A DNA stretch of 64,000 bases from Gilliamella sp. ESL0405 (GCF_019469205.1 NZ_CP048265.1:248001-312000), one strand, 5' to 3'. Positions 22,301-32,977 are shown, counted from the first letter of the stretch. Notes: generated by a model not told the origin, from the letters alone. A program made the numbers and translations.

Positions 22301-22348
22301 CCAAATAGCGAGTTTGTTAAAGATCGTTTATCTCAATTGCAGAAATAG
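19346..22348 (+). CDS. Single-pass membrane protein with giant KP/EP repeat stalk
   Basis: 1000 residues, family not recognised. Residues 1-195 are soluble and end in an acidic stretch and a basic stop-transfer (KTVKKKSR). One membrane helix follows (about 198-222, IIFILFFILMMFGGAAFATW), so the N-terminus should be cytoplasmic and the rest periplasmic. Residues 238-732 are 20 copies plus one partial copy of a 24-residue unit (SVKPEPKVEQKKPVESDAKP + EPTA). Residues 733-885 are nine copies of a 17-residue unit (KPVASTPTAPTKPVEPT). A C-terminal ~110-residue domain with four cysteines and a TPR/Sel1-like look follows. The alternating KP/EP pattern resembles the TonB stalk. The next gene starts 12 bases later. 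Confidence 0.85.
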   Translation: MALRIELIGDNPDSIKFLVHEWIGSSDVEILIQRAQDNYYLLEHNQWGPEECWHTIEKITLDNEQLIGQIDEWLIDSLLSQEGQIQFSMQIRDKQNVNCVCGGVINFSETVSPSTASSMQDTLPDDEQVDMQQASESVKESASENESAFIEEPNIDSQNETVAEHDESTSEGETVQDPQKTEEKKEQNLKTVKKKSRLGIIFILFFILMMFGGAAFATWYFMIFKNETEQTLQTQQESVKPEPKVEQKKPVESDAKPEPTASVKPEPKVEQKKPAESDTKPEPTASVKPEPKVEQKKPAESDTKPEPTASVKPEVKVEQKKPVESDAKPEPAALVKPEPKVEQKKPVESDAKPEQAASVKPEPKVEQKKPVESDAKPEPAALVKPEPKVEQKKPVESDAKPEPAALVKPEPKVEQKKPVESDAKPEQAALVKPEPKVEQKKPVESDAKPEPAALVKPEPKVEQKKPAESDTKPEPTASVKPEPKVEQKKPVEPEPKPEPTASVKPEPKVEQKKPVESDAKPEPTASVKPEPKVEQKKPVESDTKPEPTASVKPEPKVDQKKPVESDTKPEQAASVKPEPKVEQKKPVESDAKPEQAALVKPEPKVEQKKPVESDAKPEPTASVKPEPKVEQKKPVESDTKPEPTASVKPEPKVEQKKPAGSDTKPEPTASIKPEPKVEQKKPAGSDTKPEPTVSIKPEPKVEQKKPAGSDTKPEPKVEQKKPVESDTKPEPTKPVASTPTAPTKPVEPTKPVASTPTTPTKPVEPTKPVESTPTAPTNSVEPTKPVASTSTAPTKPVEPTKPVASTPTAPTKPVEPTKPVASTSTAPTNSVEPTKPVASTPTAPTNSVEPTKPVASTPTAPTKPVDPMKPVASTPTAPTKPVEPDSKISSKCSLKNAISDDLTFIQQCLQTKPDIDAIIEIITEAKNAGKCNIAQRLYANKAQKNTKIALLYAKEYDEKFYKANKCFKADKEAAIYWYETSLINDPNSEFVKDRLSQLQK
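20057..21541 (+). repeat. Tandem array, 72-base unit, 20.7 copies, in frame
   Basis: Each unit codes for 24 residues (consensus [SL]VKPEPKVEQKKP[VA]ESD[AT]KPE[PQ][TA]A). Twenty copies are counted (the last lacks two residues), followed by one 17-residue partial copy. Copies are nearly identical at DNA level and share higher-order blocks, indicating recent expansion by slippage or unequal exchange. The region is clearly richer in G+C than the surrounding genes. Confidence 0.95.
21542..22000 (+). repeat. Tandem array, 51-base unit, 9 copies, in frame
   Basis: Nine copies of a 17-residue unit (KPVASTPTAPTKPVEPT), with variants such as TNSVEP and STSTAP, directly after the 72-base array. All lengths are multiples of three, so the frame is kept. 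Confidence 0.95.
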
Positions 22349-22360
22349 TAAGGAGCAAAA

Positions 22361-24316
22361 ATGAATAAAATAGATATTTCCAAACTCTTTTTTACAATAG
22401 GTTTAACGTGTTTTCCTCTATTGGGATTTGCAGCAGAGCCACTTAAACAGGCTGGTAAAACAACCTTGTATCAGCGTGTGTTAAGTACGCCAAGCTGCCA
22501 ATTAAAGAGTAATTCCACCGATTCTAAAGGTAAATCTGTTCCGGCTTTTTCGCGTTACTATGTTTATGAGCGTAAATATGAAAATAATCAGAAATGGCTA
22601 AAAGTAGGTCCGGATTCATTCGGTAAAACAATCGGTTGGATTAATGATTCATGTGCTATCGATTGGAATATGCAAATGACTTTAGTATTTACTAATCCGG
22701 TTGATCGTGAACCTTTATTATTTTTTAAAGATAAAGCAGATCTAACTAAAATTGTCGATGCTGAAAATCCCGAAACGCTATTAAAACCTATTCGTGATGC
22801 ACTCAAAAGTAATAAATCAGTATCACAAGTGCTTGCACAAGAGCCTAAAGAGTATGTCGATTTCAAAAGTAACTTCTATTTATTACCGATTTTACAAGGT
22901 GAGGAAGTGATGAATGGGCAAGGGTTTTATGAACGAGTATTAGAAGTTGCTTCACTGAGCAAACAAGATGAGCTAGTTAAAAAAGGATCATCAAATTCTC
23001 AATCTAATGATAAAGCTAGCAATCAAACCCCTTTTAATGCGGCAATTGTATTTGTGATAGATTCAACGATTTCAATGGATCCCTATATTTCTCGCACTAG
23101 AGAAGCGGTTAAGCGAGTTTATAAGAAAATTGAAAAAGAACATTTACAAGATCAAGTTAAATTCGGTCTGGTTTCTTTTAGATCGAGTTTAAAAACTTCC
23201 AAAAAACTTGAATTTGTTTCTAAAATTTTTGTCGATCCTAATCAAGTTAAGAGTAAAGATAGCTTTCTAAAAGCAAGCGCCTCACTTAAACAAGCTAAAG
23301 TTTCAACGGCTTATTTTGCCGAAGATGCCTTTGCAGGTATAAATCAAGCTTTAAATGAGATTAATTGGGATAACTTTAGCGCCCGTTATATAATTTTAAT
23401 TACTGATGCTAGCGCTATTCCAGGCGACGATAAACTATCAAGTACGAAAATGGATGCCGCTCAATTGCGACTTGAAGCGCAACATAAAGGTGTTGCTATC
23501 TATGCTTTACATCTCAAAACAGCAAATGGTATAAAAGATCATCCTATTGCTAAAGCGCAATACTCTGATTTAACTTTTAACGATTTCATCCATAAATCAC
23601 TCTATTATCCGGTTAATGCTGGTAATGTACAACAATTTGGTCAGAAGGTTGATTTATTAGCCGAAGCATTATCCACACAAGTGAAACTTGCTTATAAAGG
23701 TGAGGTTTCCGTTGGAAGCGCATTGAATTCAAAAGATGAAAATGCTGATATGATCAAAGATGCTTTATTATTAAGTAAAGCCATGCAGCTTGCATATCTT
23801 GGGGATACTAAAGGCGCTAAAGCCCCAACAGTTTTCAAGGCTTGGATTGCTGATAAAGACTTTGTTAAACCAACCATTCCGACAGCAGAGCCACGCATTT
23901 TGTTAACCAAATCGCAACTAAGTGATTTAAGTGATGTTGTTAGCAAGATTGCTAATGCCGCCAATGATGGTTTGATTTCTGCCGATGATATGTTTTCCCA
24001 ACTTCGTTCTGTTGCAGCGGCTATGGGGCAAGATCCAAGTAAGTTAAAATCTGATTCTGTGACTAAAATTGCTGATTTAGGTTTATTAGGTGAATATTTG
24101 GATAATATTCCTTATAAAAGTGACGTAACAGGACTTGATCAAGATGCTTGGAAAAGTATGAGTGGGCTTGAACAAGAAAAATTTATCCGGAATTTAAACA
24201 GTAAGATTCGTTATTATCAAAAATGTAATGCCGATGTCGATCGCTGGATCTCATTATCCGAAGGAAGTGATCCGCGTGAAAATGTTTATCCTATTCCATT
24301 AGAAATGTTACCGTAA
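22361..24316 (+). CDS. Periplasmic vWA protein, PpkA C-terminal-like
   Basis: 651 residues with a signal peptide (cleavage likely after GFAA, about residue 25). An SH3-like region (about 30-110, VGPDSFGKTIGWI) is followed by a von Willebrand A domain from about 225. Its metal site is DSTIS (234-238), a D-x-T-x-S variant of MIDAS, with LVSFRSS and ITDASAIPGDD supplying the later elements. The LYQRVLS start, FTNPVDREPLLFF and FYLLPILQGEEV recall the C-terminal half of PpkA, the type VI secretion threonine kinase, but no kinase domain is present. It starts 12 bases after the repeat protein and ends 2 bases before the ABC ATPase. Confidence 0.8.
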   Translation: MNKIDISKLFFTIGLTCFPLLGFAAEPLKQAGKTTLYQRVLSTPSCQLKSNSTDSKGKSVPAFSRYYVYERKYENNQKWLKVGPDSFGKTIGWINDSCAIDWNMQMTLVFTNPVDREPLLFFKDKADLTKIVDAENPETLLKPIRDALKSNKSVSQVLAQEPKEYVDFKSNFYLLPILQGEEVMNGQGFYERVLEVASLSKQDELVKKGSSNSQSNDKASNQTPFNAAIVFVIDSTISMDPYISRTREAVKRVYKKIEKEHLQDQVKFGLVSFRSSLKTSKKLEFVSKIFVDPNQVKSKDSFLKASASLKQAKVSTAYFAEDAFAGINQALNEINWDNFSARYIILITDASAIPGDDKLSSTKMDAAQLRLEAQHKGVAIYALHLKTANGIKDHPIAKAQYSDLTFNDFIHKSLYYPVNAGNVQQFGQKVDLLAEALSTQVKLAYKGEVSVGSALNSKDENADMIKDALLLSKAMQLAYLGDTKGAKAPTVFKAWIADKDFVKPTIPTAEPRILLTKSQLSDLSDVVSKIANAANDGLISADDMFSQLRSVAAAMGQDPSKLKSDSVTKIADLGLLGEYLDNIPYKSDVTGLDQDAWKSMSGLEQEKFIRNLNSKIRYYQKCNADVDRWISLSEGSDPRENVYPIPLEMLP

Positions 24317-24318
24317 AA

Positions 24319-25035
24319 ATGTTAGTCATTAATCAATTGTCCATTTCAAGAACAACCGGCAAATCCTTTTTTAGTGTTTGCCTGCCACAACTGAGAGTAA
24401 ACGCGGGTCAAGTTGTGGTTATTCAGGGTGATAGTGGTGCTGGAAAAAGCACCTTACTTGAAATGGTGGGTATGATTCTAAAACCTGCCGAAGTGGGTTG
24501 CTACAACCTGCTGGTAGGGGATAATGATATTGATATTGCTAAATTAATTAAGCATGATAAATGGGAGCAATTAGCCGATATACGAGCTCACTATTTAGGT
24601 TTTATGTTGCAAACAGGTGGATTGCTGCCATTTTTGACTGTTCGTGACAATATATTAATGTCCTTTAAGTTATTACAAAAAAACGTTGATAACCAACGCT
24701 TTGATTACTTAGTGCAGAAGCTTAATATTGCACATTTAATCAATAAGTATCCTAATCAGCTCTCTATTGGTGAAAGACAACGTGCTTCTTTTATTCGTTC
24801 TATTATTCATAAACCGGCGTTATTACTGGCAGATGAACCAACGTCAGCGTTAGATCCTTATAATGCTAATTTGCTTTTTGAATTAATTATTGAACAGGCT
24901 TTGCAAGATAATATTGCAGCAATGATTGTTACGCATGATTGGAAACGAATAGCAAATAAAGGGCTTTATACTTTATCAGCTAAGTTAACTTCCCCGCAAT
25001 CATCCGTTTTTCTGCCATTACAGGATAGGGCGTAA
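24319..25035 (+). CDS. ABC transporter ATPase, TagT/LolD-like
   Basis: 238 residues. Walker A is GDSGAGKST (37-45), the Q-loop is in GFMLQTGGLLPF, the signature is LSIGERQR (LSGGQ variant), Walker B is LLLADEPTSALD and the H-loop is VTHD. The family is that of LolD/MacB-type ATPases, which work with four-helix permeases. With the next three genes the order ATPase-permease-FGE protein-lipoprotein matches tagT-tagS-tagR-tagQ from type VI secretion loci. Two bases separate it from both neighbours, so it is translated in one operon. Confidence 0.88.
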   Translation: MLVINQLSISRTTGKSFFSVCLPQLRVNAGQVVVIQGDSGAGKSTLLEMVGMILKPAEVGCYNLLVGDNDIDIAKLIKHDKWEQLADIRAHYLGFMLQTGGLLPFLTVRDNILMSFKLLQKNVDNQRFDYLVQKLNIAHLINKYPNQLSIGERQRASFIRSIIHKPALLLADEPTSALDPYNANLLFELIIEQALQDNIAAMIVTHDWKRIANKGLYTLSAKLTSPQSSVFLPLQDRA

Positions 25036-25037
25036 AA

Positions 25038-26261
25038 ATGATTAAAACGTTTTCAAAATGGCTTTTTATCGCTCGTTTATCCTTGGCAGACTTATGGTAC
25101 GACAAAAAAGTTTCATTTTGTATTATTGCGTCGGTAATATCGGTCATCACACCGTTACTATTACTATTTAGTTTAAAATATGGCATTGTTTCACAACTTA
25201 GACAACAATTACTTAATGATCCGCAAAATTTAGAAGTAAAAATTGTGGGTAATTTACAACTCGATGATGAAATGTTTAAATGGATAGAGCAACAACCAGA
25301 GACCGCTTTTGTGATTCCATTGACACGTTCATTAAATACACAAGCAGACTTAATGAAAGATGCCAGTCATTTTGTTAATAATGCAGAAGTTATTCCCACT
25401 GCGAAGGGCGATCCAATAACCGAAAATTTACCGTTACTCAATCACAAAAATCAAATTTTATTGAGTTCATTATCTGCCGAAAAAATGCAGGTAGACGTTG
25501 GGAATCGTGTGAAAATGGTAATTACCCGACAGCTAGACGGGAAGCTGGAGAAAGGCATTGCAGAATTAGAGGTTATTGGTATTATTCCCGAAATTAATTA
25601 CAGCCGAGCAGCCGCATTTGTTACATTAGATTTACTAATAGAAATGGAAAATTATTATGATGGTTATGTAAGTAATGTTTTTATAACATCTAAAGGAAAT
25701 ATTAACCCTCCCTCTCATACTTCCTTTGCTCGTGCCCGAATATATGCTAAAGCACTTGAGAATGTTGCACCATTAGCATTTAAATTACGAGAAAAGAATA
25801 TTGATACTCGCACTCAAGCTAAAGCAATTGAAAATATGCAAGCAATTGATCGCGTACTTAATTTTATTTTTAGTGTGATTGCAATGACAGCCGTATTTGG
25901 ATGTGTTTTATCATTTACCGGTTCGTTTTTATCCAATATTGAACGGAAGCGTAAAGATATTGCTTTTATGCGATTACTTGGTTTTCGCTCCCGAGATATT
26001 ATGCTTTATCTACTCAATCAAGCTATGATGCTTAGTTGTTTAGCTTTTATTCTGTCCTGCATACTTTTTATGGCAGGAAATTATGCGTTCAATTTAGTTT
26101 TAGGTGAAAATTTGGTTTCACAATCTGTTGTGAGTCAATTACAATTTTACCATTTTATTTTTGCATTTTTATTGACTTTACTCATTTCAAGTACCGTTGT
26201 GGTTATAGGAGGGCGTCGTGCTGTTAAAATTCAACCAGCAGAAAGCTTACGTGAAGCCTAA
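25038..26261 (+). CDS. ABC permease, FtsX/MacB family, TagS-like
   Basis: 407 residues. One helix near the N-terminus (about 27-50, FCIIASVISVITPLLLLF), a ~220-residue periplasmic domain, then three C-terminal helices (from about 275, 330 and 370). This is the four-helix FtsX/MacB fold, which transmits mechanical signals rather than moving solutes through a channel. It partners with the preceding ATPase. Its 3' end overlaps the next gene by 44 bases. Confidence 0.85.
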   Translation: MIKTFSKWLFIARLSLADLWYDKKVSFCIIASVISVITPLLLLFSLKYGIVSQLRQQLLNDPQNLEVKIVGNLQLDDEMFKWIEQQPETAFVIPLTRSLNTQADLMKDASHFVNNAEVIPTAKGDPITENLPLLNHKNQILLSSLSAEKMQVDVGNRVKMVITRQLDGKLEKGIAELEVIGIIPEINYSRAAAFVTLDLLIEMENYYDGYVSNVFITSKGNINPPSHTSFARARIYAKALENVAPLAFKLREKNIDTRTQAKAIENMQAIDRVLNFIFSVIAMTAVFGCVLSFTGSFLSNIERKRKDIAFMRLLGFRSRDIMLYLLNQAMMLSCLAFILSCILFMAGNYAFNLVLGENLVSQSVVSQLQFYHFIFAFLLTLLISSTVVVIGGRRAVKIQPAESLREA

Positions 26262-27837
26262 CAGTCTCAGATTAGCTAGTTGGGGTTTGGCTGCAATTAG
26301 CTTATTTCCATCCTTCGGTTACGCTCAAGCTTGGGATGAAAAATTCTATAATCCTAAACCAGCAAAAGATGATGTTATTTTACCAATGCCTTGTGACGGT
26401 AGTTTGGTAATGAAAAAGGTATTTACACCAACAAACAAGCCGTTAGATGATGTCAAAATTATTTTGGGCAGTAATCAAAAAGAGCTTGGTTTTGCTGAGT
26501 ATGCAACACCAAACTATATTGCGGGCAGTTTTTCAGATTCTGGTAAAGAGCGTTATTATTTAATAGGTAAGTATGAGATTACCGCATTACAATATCAATC
26601 GGTAATGAATGATACCTGCCCAAAACCTAAGATCAATCTTTCTTTTCCTATTACAGATATTAGCTGGTTTGATGCAGTCGCTTTTACCGATAAATATAAT
26701 CGCTGGTTGATTGAAAACGCTGCTAAGTTGAATGAAAAGGGTTTACCTAACGGCTATGTCCGTTTACCTAGTAACACCGAGTGGGAATATGCAGCACGGG
26801 GAGGAGCGAAAGTGACGGAATCAGAATTTCGTGAATCACGATTCCCGATGACCAGTAATGTTGAAAGTTATGCCTGGTTTTCCGGATCTAAGTCAGCCAA
26901 TGGGAAATTACAGCTTATAGGTCGGCTTGAGCCTAACCCTTTAGATCTTTATGATATCTTAGGTAATGTACACGAAATGATGTTTGATTCATTTAAAATG
27001 AATAAATTGGATCGTTATCATGGTCAGCAAGGTGGCATTATTGTTCGTGGTGGTAGCTATTTGACACCGGAATCATCAATTACCAGTTATTTTCGTATTG
27101 AGAAACCTTTTTATGATGATAAAACTGCCTATAAAAGTAAGGATGTTGGGATCCGTTTAGTCTATACCACAAATGTGATGAGTTCGAATGAAAAAATCAA
27201 AGAGCTTGAAAAAGAATGGAACGAGCTAGGTAACGAAACAAATAATAACCAAAATGGCAATGTAGTTAATGAGCTTGAAAAAATCACTAAACAAGTTGAG
27301 GATGAGAAAACTAAACAAGAATTAAATCAACTCAATATACTTTTAAGGAGTGCTAATCAAGCCCGTGATGAGCAACGTGATCGCTCTATTCAATCTGCTT
27401 TGCAACTCGGAGCCTTTTTATGTGCCAATGTATCTGATTTACATAGTAAGTACGAATATAATAATAATCTCTATGAAACAATGGTCAATGAAGTTTGTGA
27501 TGCAAACGAGACTAATACTTTGAATGACGATAATATGTGTTCAAAAGTGAAGTTGGAAAATTTAAAACAGGTTGTTGATGAGTCCAAAAGTGCTCGGGAT
27601 TTTATCTTGAAATACTATTCCGACACCATTGTTAACACAGCCTCGAACTACGAGAAAAAAACAATCAACGATCAATCCAAATCGACTCAATTTATTCTTG
27701 AGAATAGTGGAAAAGCAAATATGAGCGACTACTTGGCGCTCTATTTCAAACACATCAACGAATATATTGAATCAGGAAAAGTTGAGCGAACAGCTTGGCT
27801 ACAAACTTGTAATGAAATAAAAGGAAACAAACGATGA
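26218..27837 (+). CDS. Formylglycine-enzyme-like periplasmic protein, TagR-like
   Basis: 539 residues. The GTG at 26218 is preceded by AGGAGGG, a near-perfect ribosome site inside the permease gene, so I keep this start despite the 44-base overlap. A signal peptide ends near SFGYAQA. An FGE-sulfatase (SUMF1) domain covers about 40-320: YEITALQYQSVM, ISWFDAVAFTDKYNRW, RLPSNTEWEYAARGG, LDLYDILGNVHEM and IVRGGSY. From about 325 to 540 it is mostly coiled coil. TagR of Pseudomonas has the same fold and stimulates PpkA from the periplasm. No cysteine pair typical of active FGE is evident. Confidence 0.85.
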   Translation: MLLKFNQQKAYVKPNSLRLASWGLAAISLFPSFGYAQAWDEKFYNPKPAKDDVILPMPCDGSLVMKKVFTPTNKPLDDVKIILGSNQKELGFAEYATPNYIAGSFSDSGKERYYLIGKYEITALQYQSVMNDTCPKPKINLSFPITDISWFDAVAFTDKYNRWLIENAAKLNEKGLPNGYVRLPSNTEWEYAARGGAKVTESEFRESRFPMTSNVESYAWFSGSKSANGKLQLIGRLEPNPLDLYDILGNVHEMMFDSFKMNKLDRYHGQQGGIIVRGGSYLTPESSITSYFRIEKPFYDDKTAYKSKDVGIRLVYTTNVMSSNEKIKELEKEWNELGNETNNNQNGNVVNELEKITKQVEDEKTKQELNQLNILLRSANQARDEQRDRSIQSALQLGAFLCANVSDLHSKYEYNNNLYETMVNEVCDANETNTLNDDNMCSKVKLENLKQVVDESKSARDFILKYYSDTIVNTASNYEKKTINDQSKSTQFILENSGKANMSDYLALYFKHINEYIESGKVERTAWLQTCNEIKGNKR

Positions 27838-28523
27838 ATAAAATTTTAGTAGTCCTTAGTTTATGTGTATCTCTTGTTTTAGCTGGATGTCAAGGTGTTG
27901 GTGGTGTAAATACTCGAAATGTTGATCCCGCATTGACTAAAAGCCATACAGCTAAATTTTTTAGTAAATCTGCATGGCAAGCTTGTGCAGTCGGTGCAGG
28001 TATAGGTGGTGTTGGTTGTTTGTTACTAGGTGGTAGAGCTGGTACTTGTGTCGCTTCTGCGGCTGTAAGTTGTGGTTTAGCGATGGGCGTAAATTATTAT
28101 CTTGACTCTAAACGCGCAGACTATGCTAATACTGAAGCGCGTCTTGATATCTATATTCAAGATATTCAGAAAGATACTTACGAGGTGCAAGCTGTGACAC
28201 AAGTAGCTAAAGCAGTGTTAGACAAGAATTTGATGACACTTAACGCATTAAGAAATCAAATTAAAAACGATACGGTAAATAAAAAACAGGCTGAAAATGA
28301 TTTGACCCAAATTGATGCCAATATTACTTATCTAAACGATAAGTTACAACGTATGAAAAAAATCGAAAGAGATTGGGTGACAGTATCTTCTGAAGAAAAA
28401 CAAGCTGGTGTCAATGTCTCTCAACTAGATAAACAAATCAATCAATTAAATAAACAAATTGCAGTACTTGAAAATCAAATAAATATTGTGTCTAAACAGC
28501 GCTCAGCAGTTAAGGTAAGTTAA
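27834..28523 (+). CDS. Lipoprotein with glycine zipper and coiled coil, TagQ-like
   Basis: 229 residues. Lipobox LAGC puts the lipidated Cys at about residue 19. A Gly/Ala/Cys-rich hydrophobic stretch (GAGIGGVGCLLLGGRAG, then AAVSCGLAMG) precedes RADYANTEARLDIYI, and the rest is predicted coiled coil. This layout resembles TagQ, the outer-membrane lipoprotein that holds TagR. It overlaps the TagR-like gene by 4 bases (ATGA) and is 2 bases from the next lipoprotein. Confidence 0.75.
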   Translation: MNKILVVLSLCVSLVLAGCQGVGGVNTRNVDPALTKSHTAKFFSKSAWQACAVGAGIGGVGCLLLGGRAGTCVASAAVSCGLAMGVNYYLDSKRADYANTEARLDIYIQDIQKDTYEVQAVTQVAKAVLDKNLMTLNALRNQIKNDTVNKKQAENDLTQIDANITYLNDKLQRMKKIERDWVTVSSEEKQAGVNVSQLDKQINQLNKQIAVLENQINIVSKQRSAVKVS

Positions 28524-28525
28524 TT

Positions 28526-29011
28526 ATGAAAAAAAGATATCTGTTATTACTTTGTCCGTTTATATTTTTAACTGGTTGTTCAACTACAGTTGAACAATGT
28601 GATCCAACTAATGAAGACATTAGTTTTTTCCATAAAATGGGTTGTCATAATTCGGGCAATTATCAAGCTCGAGTTGATCGAAAAGTGCAAATTCTAGAGA
28701 ATGAAAAAAGAGCTAATCGACAGTTTAGACAGATTTATGCCATTATTGAGAAACAGAAAAATGATACTTCATTAACGATAAAACAAAGACGGTCACTACA
28801 GCAAAAACTGGAAACTGAGGTATCTCAGTTAACTGATGAAGTGAAACAAAAGGCAAAAGGTCGTGATGATTTGCAAGCTCAAGTTAACGATATTGAACAG
28901 CAACTCATTAAAAAAGTGAATAGTTCATATGGCTCAGAACTTGAAAAGCAAATTGAGTTGGAAAAATTACATAAAAAACTTCAACAATTACAAAAAGCAT
29001 TAAATATATAA
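28526..29011 (+). CDS. Small coiled-coil lipoprotein
   Basis: 161 residues. The signal peptide has lipobox LTGC (Cys18). The mature protein is almost entirely helical and charged, with heptad-like runs (LQQKLETEVSQLTDEVKQKA). No family recognised. It follows the TagQ-like lipoprotein by 2 bases and closes the operon, so it may be a second outer-membrane partner or a duplicate that lost the glycine zipper. Confidence 0.75.
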   Translation: MKKRYLLLLCPFIFLTGCSTTVEQCDPTNEDISFFHKMGCHNSGNYQARVDRKVQILENEKRANRQFRQIYAIIEKQKNDTSLTIKQRRSLQQKLETEVSQLTDEVKQKAKGRDDLQAQVNDIEQQLIKKVNSSYGSELEKQIELEKLHKKLQQLQKALNI

Positions 29012-29186
29012 TGATTTAGTTTGATAAATTAGTGAAGTAAAAACGGGAAGTTAACTATGATCAATGAGTGAATAATAAGAAATAAAGATCATCATAATGG
29101 GAAACAAAGTGTTTTTATTCGATTAATATTTTCTTGTTACTATTATTCAAACCATATTTAACTGAATGAGCTTTTCCTATCTTAAA

Positions 29187-29224
29187 CATGGCAATATATT
29201 GGTTATTATCAATATATTGCCATG
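29187..29224. repeat. Perfect 15-bp inverted repeat
   Basis: CATGGCAATATATTG (29187-29201), an 8-base loop, then CAATATATTGCCATG (29210-29224). No T run on either side, so it is not a classic terminator. It may stabilise the 3' end of the upstream operon or mark a former mobile element. Confidence 0.75.
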
Positions 29225-29375
29225 GTATTATCCTAAAAGCGCCAAAATCAGCCTTGCCACGTTGTAAACTAGTAGGCATGTTTGCCAGTAGAAACTTTCA
29301 ATATATAAGAAAATTATAGGTATCTAGGATTATTGTCGAATTTTGGGCAATAAAATTATCTGAGATTTTAATAAT

Positions 29376-29405
29376 AAAAAAACCAGACATTAAGTCTGGT
29401 TTTTT
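29376..29405. terminator. Intrinsic terminator after gyrB
   Basis: A-run plus CCAGAC (to 29388), loop ATTAA, then GTCTGG plus a T-run (29394-29405). Symmetrical A and T tracts allow termination from both sides. It lies 28 bases beyond the gyrB stop on the minus strand. Confidence 0.88.
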
Positions 29406-29432
29406 GTTGTTAAATGCTGTATTGAAATGCTT

Positions 29433-31856
<2,424 letters not shown>

Positions 31857-31886
31857 CTATTTAATTTCTTTTATCATTTCGTATAT

Positions 31887-32960
31887 TTATGAAATTATAC
31901 CAGATTTTATGTGAAAAATCTTATCATTTTCATCAATCATGTGGCTAATTTGCTCTTCACTGACAGCCGTGATAAAAACTTGTGAATGGGCTGATTTTAA
32001 ACGTTTTGCCAATAAGTTACGTTTATTTTTATCCAGTTCGGAAGCAAAGTCATCAATCAGGTAAATACATGATTGGTTTGTTTGTTTAGTGTAATACTCA
32101 CCTTGTGACAAACGTAAGGCACACATTAACAATTTTAATTGGCCTCGTGATAGAAGATCTTCAACCGGTATATTATCAACACGTAATTTGATATCGGCTT
32201 TATGTGGACCTAGCGATGTATAATTAAGCAATTTATCTCGTTCAAATTGTCTTTGTAATATCTCTGCATAATCTACACCATACTCCCAACCTTGATAGTA
32301 TGAACAGTTAAGTTCATACTCAGGTAGAAAGTCTTTCGTTGTTTTTATAATTTCAGGAAAAATATTTTCAGCATAGTCAGCTCGAATTTCACTTATTTTT
32401 TCAGCGATGGGGACTAATTGTTTATCCCAAGGTAACAGTTGATTATAGTTTTGGGATTGTTTTAATAATGCATTACGTTGTTTAAACAGACGTTTCAAAT
32501 TATTCCAAAGCTGGACAAACTCCGGATAATGATGAAAACACCCCCAATCAAGAAATGAACGTCGATATTTAGGGCCGCCTGTTAACAAATCAAAACCTTC
32601 CGGCGTAATGAGCTGAATGGGTAATAATTTTGCTAAATCAGTTAACCGAAAGCCTTCATCGCCATCAATTTTTATCTTGTTTTCATTGTTACGAGCTTTT
32701 GCCAATCCTATTGTACGACATTGCTGATTTAATGATTCTAATTGGCTATATAACACCAGCTCTGGTTGTTCGTGTTGTATAATTCGATTTGATTGTATAT
32801 GCCTAAATGCACGTCCATGACCTAACATGTAAATCGCTTCAAGTAGGCTAGTTTTACCACTACCATTATCACCAACCACATAGTTAAAATGGCGAGATAA
32901 AGATAATTGAGCGTGGCTAATGTTACGGAAATGGTGAATATTAATTTGTGCAAGAGTCAT
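31887..32960 (-). CDS. recF: Recombination mediator RecF
   Basis: SMC-like ATPase that loads RecA at gaps together with RecOR. Walker A is GDNGSGKTS, the ABC signature is LSRGQLKLL, and Walker B lies in IYLIDDFASELD. The open frame extends to a TTG at 32975, but the conserved N-terminus (MTLAQINIHHFRNI) starts at 32960, giving 357 residues like E. coli RecF. A UUCG-type hairpin (32978-32993) lies between dnaN and recF. Confidence 0.96.
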   Translation of the reverse strand: MTLAQINIHHFRNISHAQLSLSRHFNYVVGDNGSGKTSLLEAIYMLGHGRAFRHIQSNRIIQHEQPELVLYSQLESLNQQCRTIGLAKARNNENKIKIDGDEGFRLTDLAKLLPIQLITPEGFDLLTGGPKYRRSFLDWGCFHHYPEFVQLWNNLKRLFKQRNALLKQSQNYNQLLPWDKQLVPIAEKISEIRADYAENIFPEIIKTTKDFLPEYELNCSYYQGWEYGVDYAEILQRQFERDKLLNYTSLGPHKADIKLRVDNIPVEDLLSRGQLKLLMCALRLSQGEYYTKQTNQSCIYLIDDFASELDKNKRNLLAKRLKSAHSQVFITAVSEEQISHMIDENDKIFHIKSGIIS

Positions 32961-32977
32961 AGGGTTAAAATACAATC

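Larger units (their letters stand above)
29012..29432. other. 421-base gap between Tag-like operon and gyrB
   Basis: AT-rich with no credible gene. It contains a perfect 15-bp inverted repeat at 29187-29224 and the gyrB terminator at 29376-29405. I see nothing else with structure. Confidence 0.8.
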
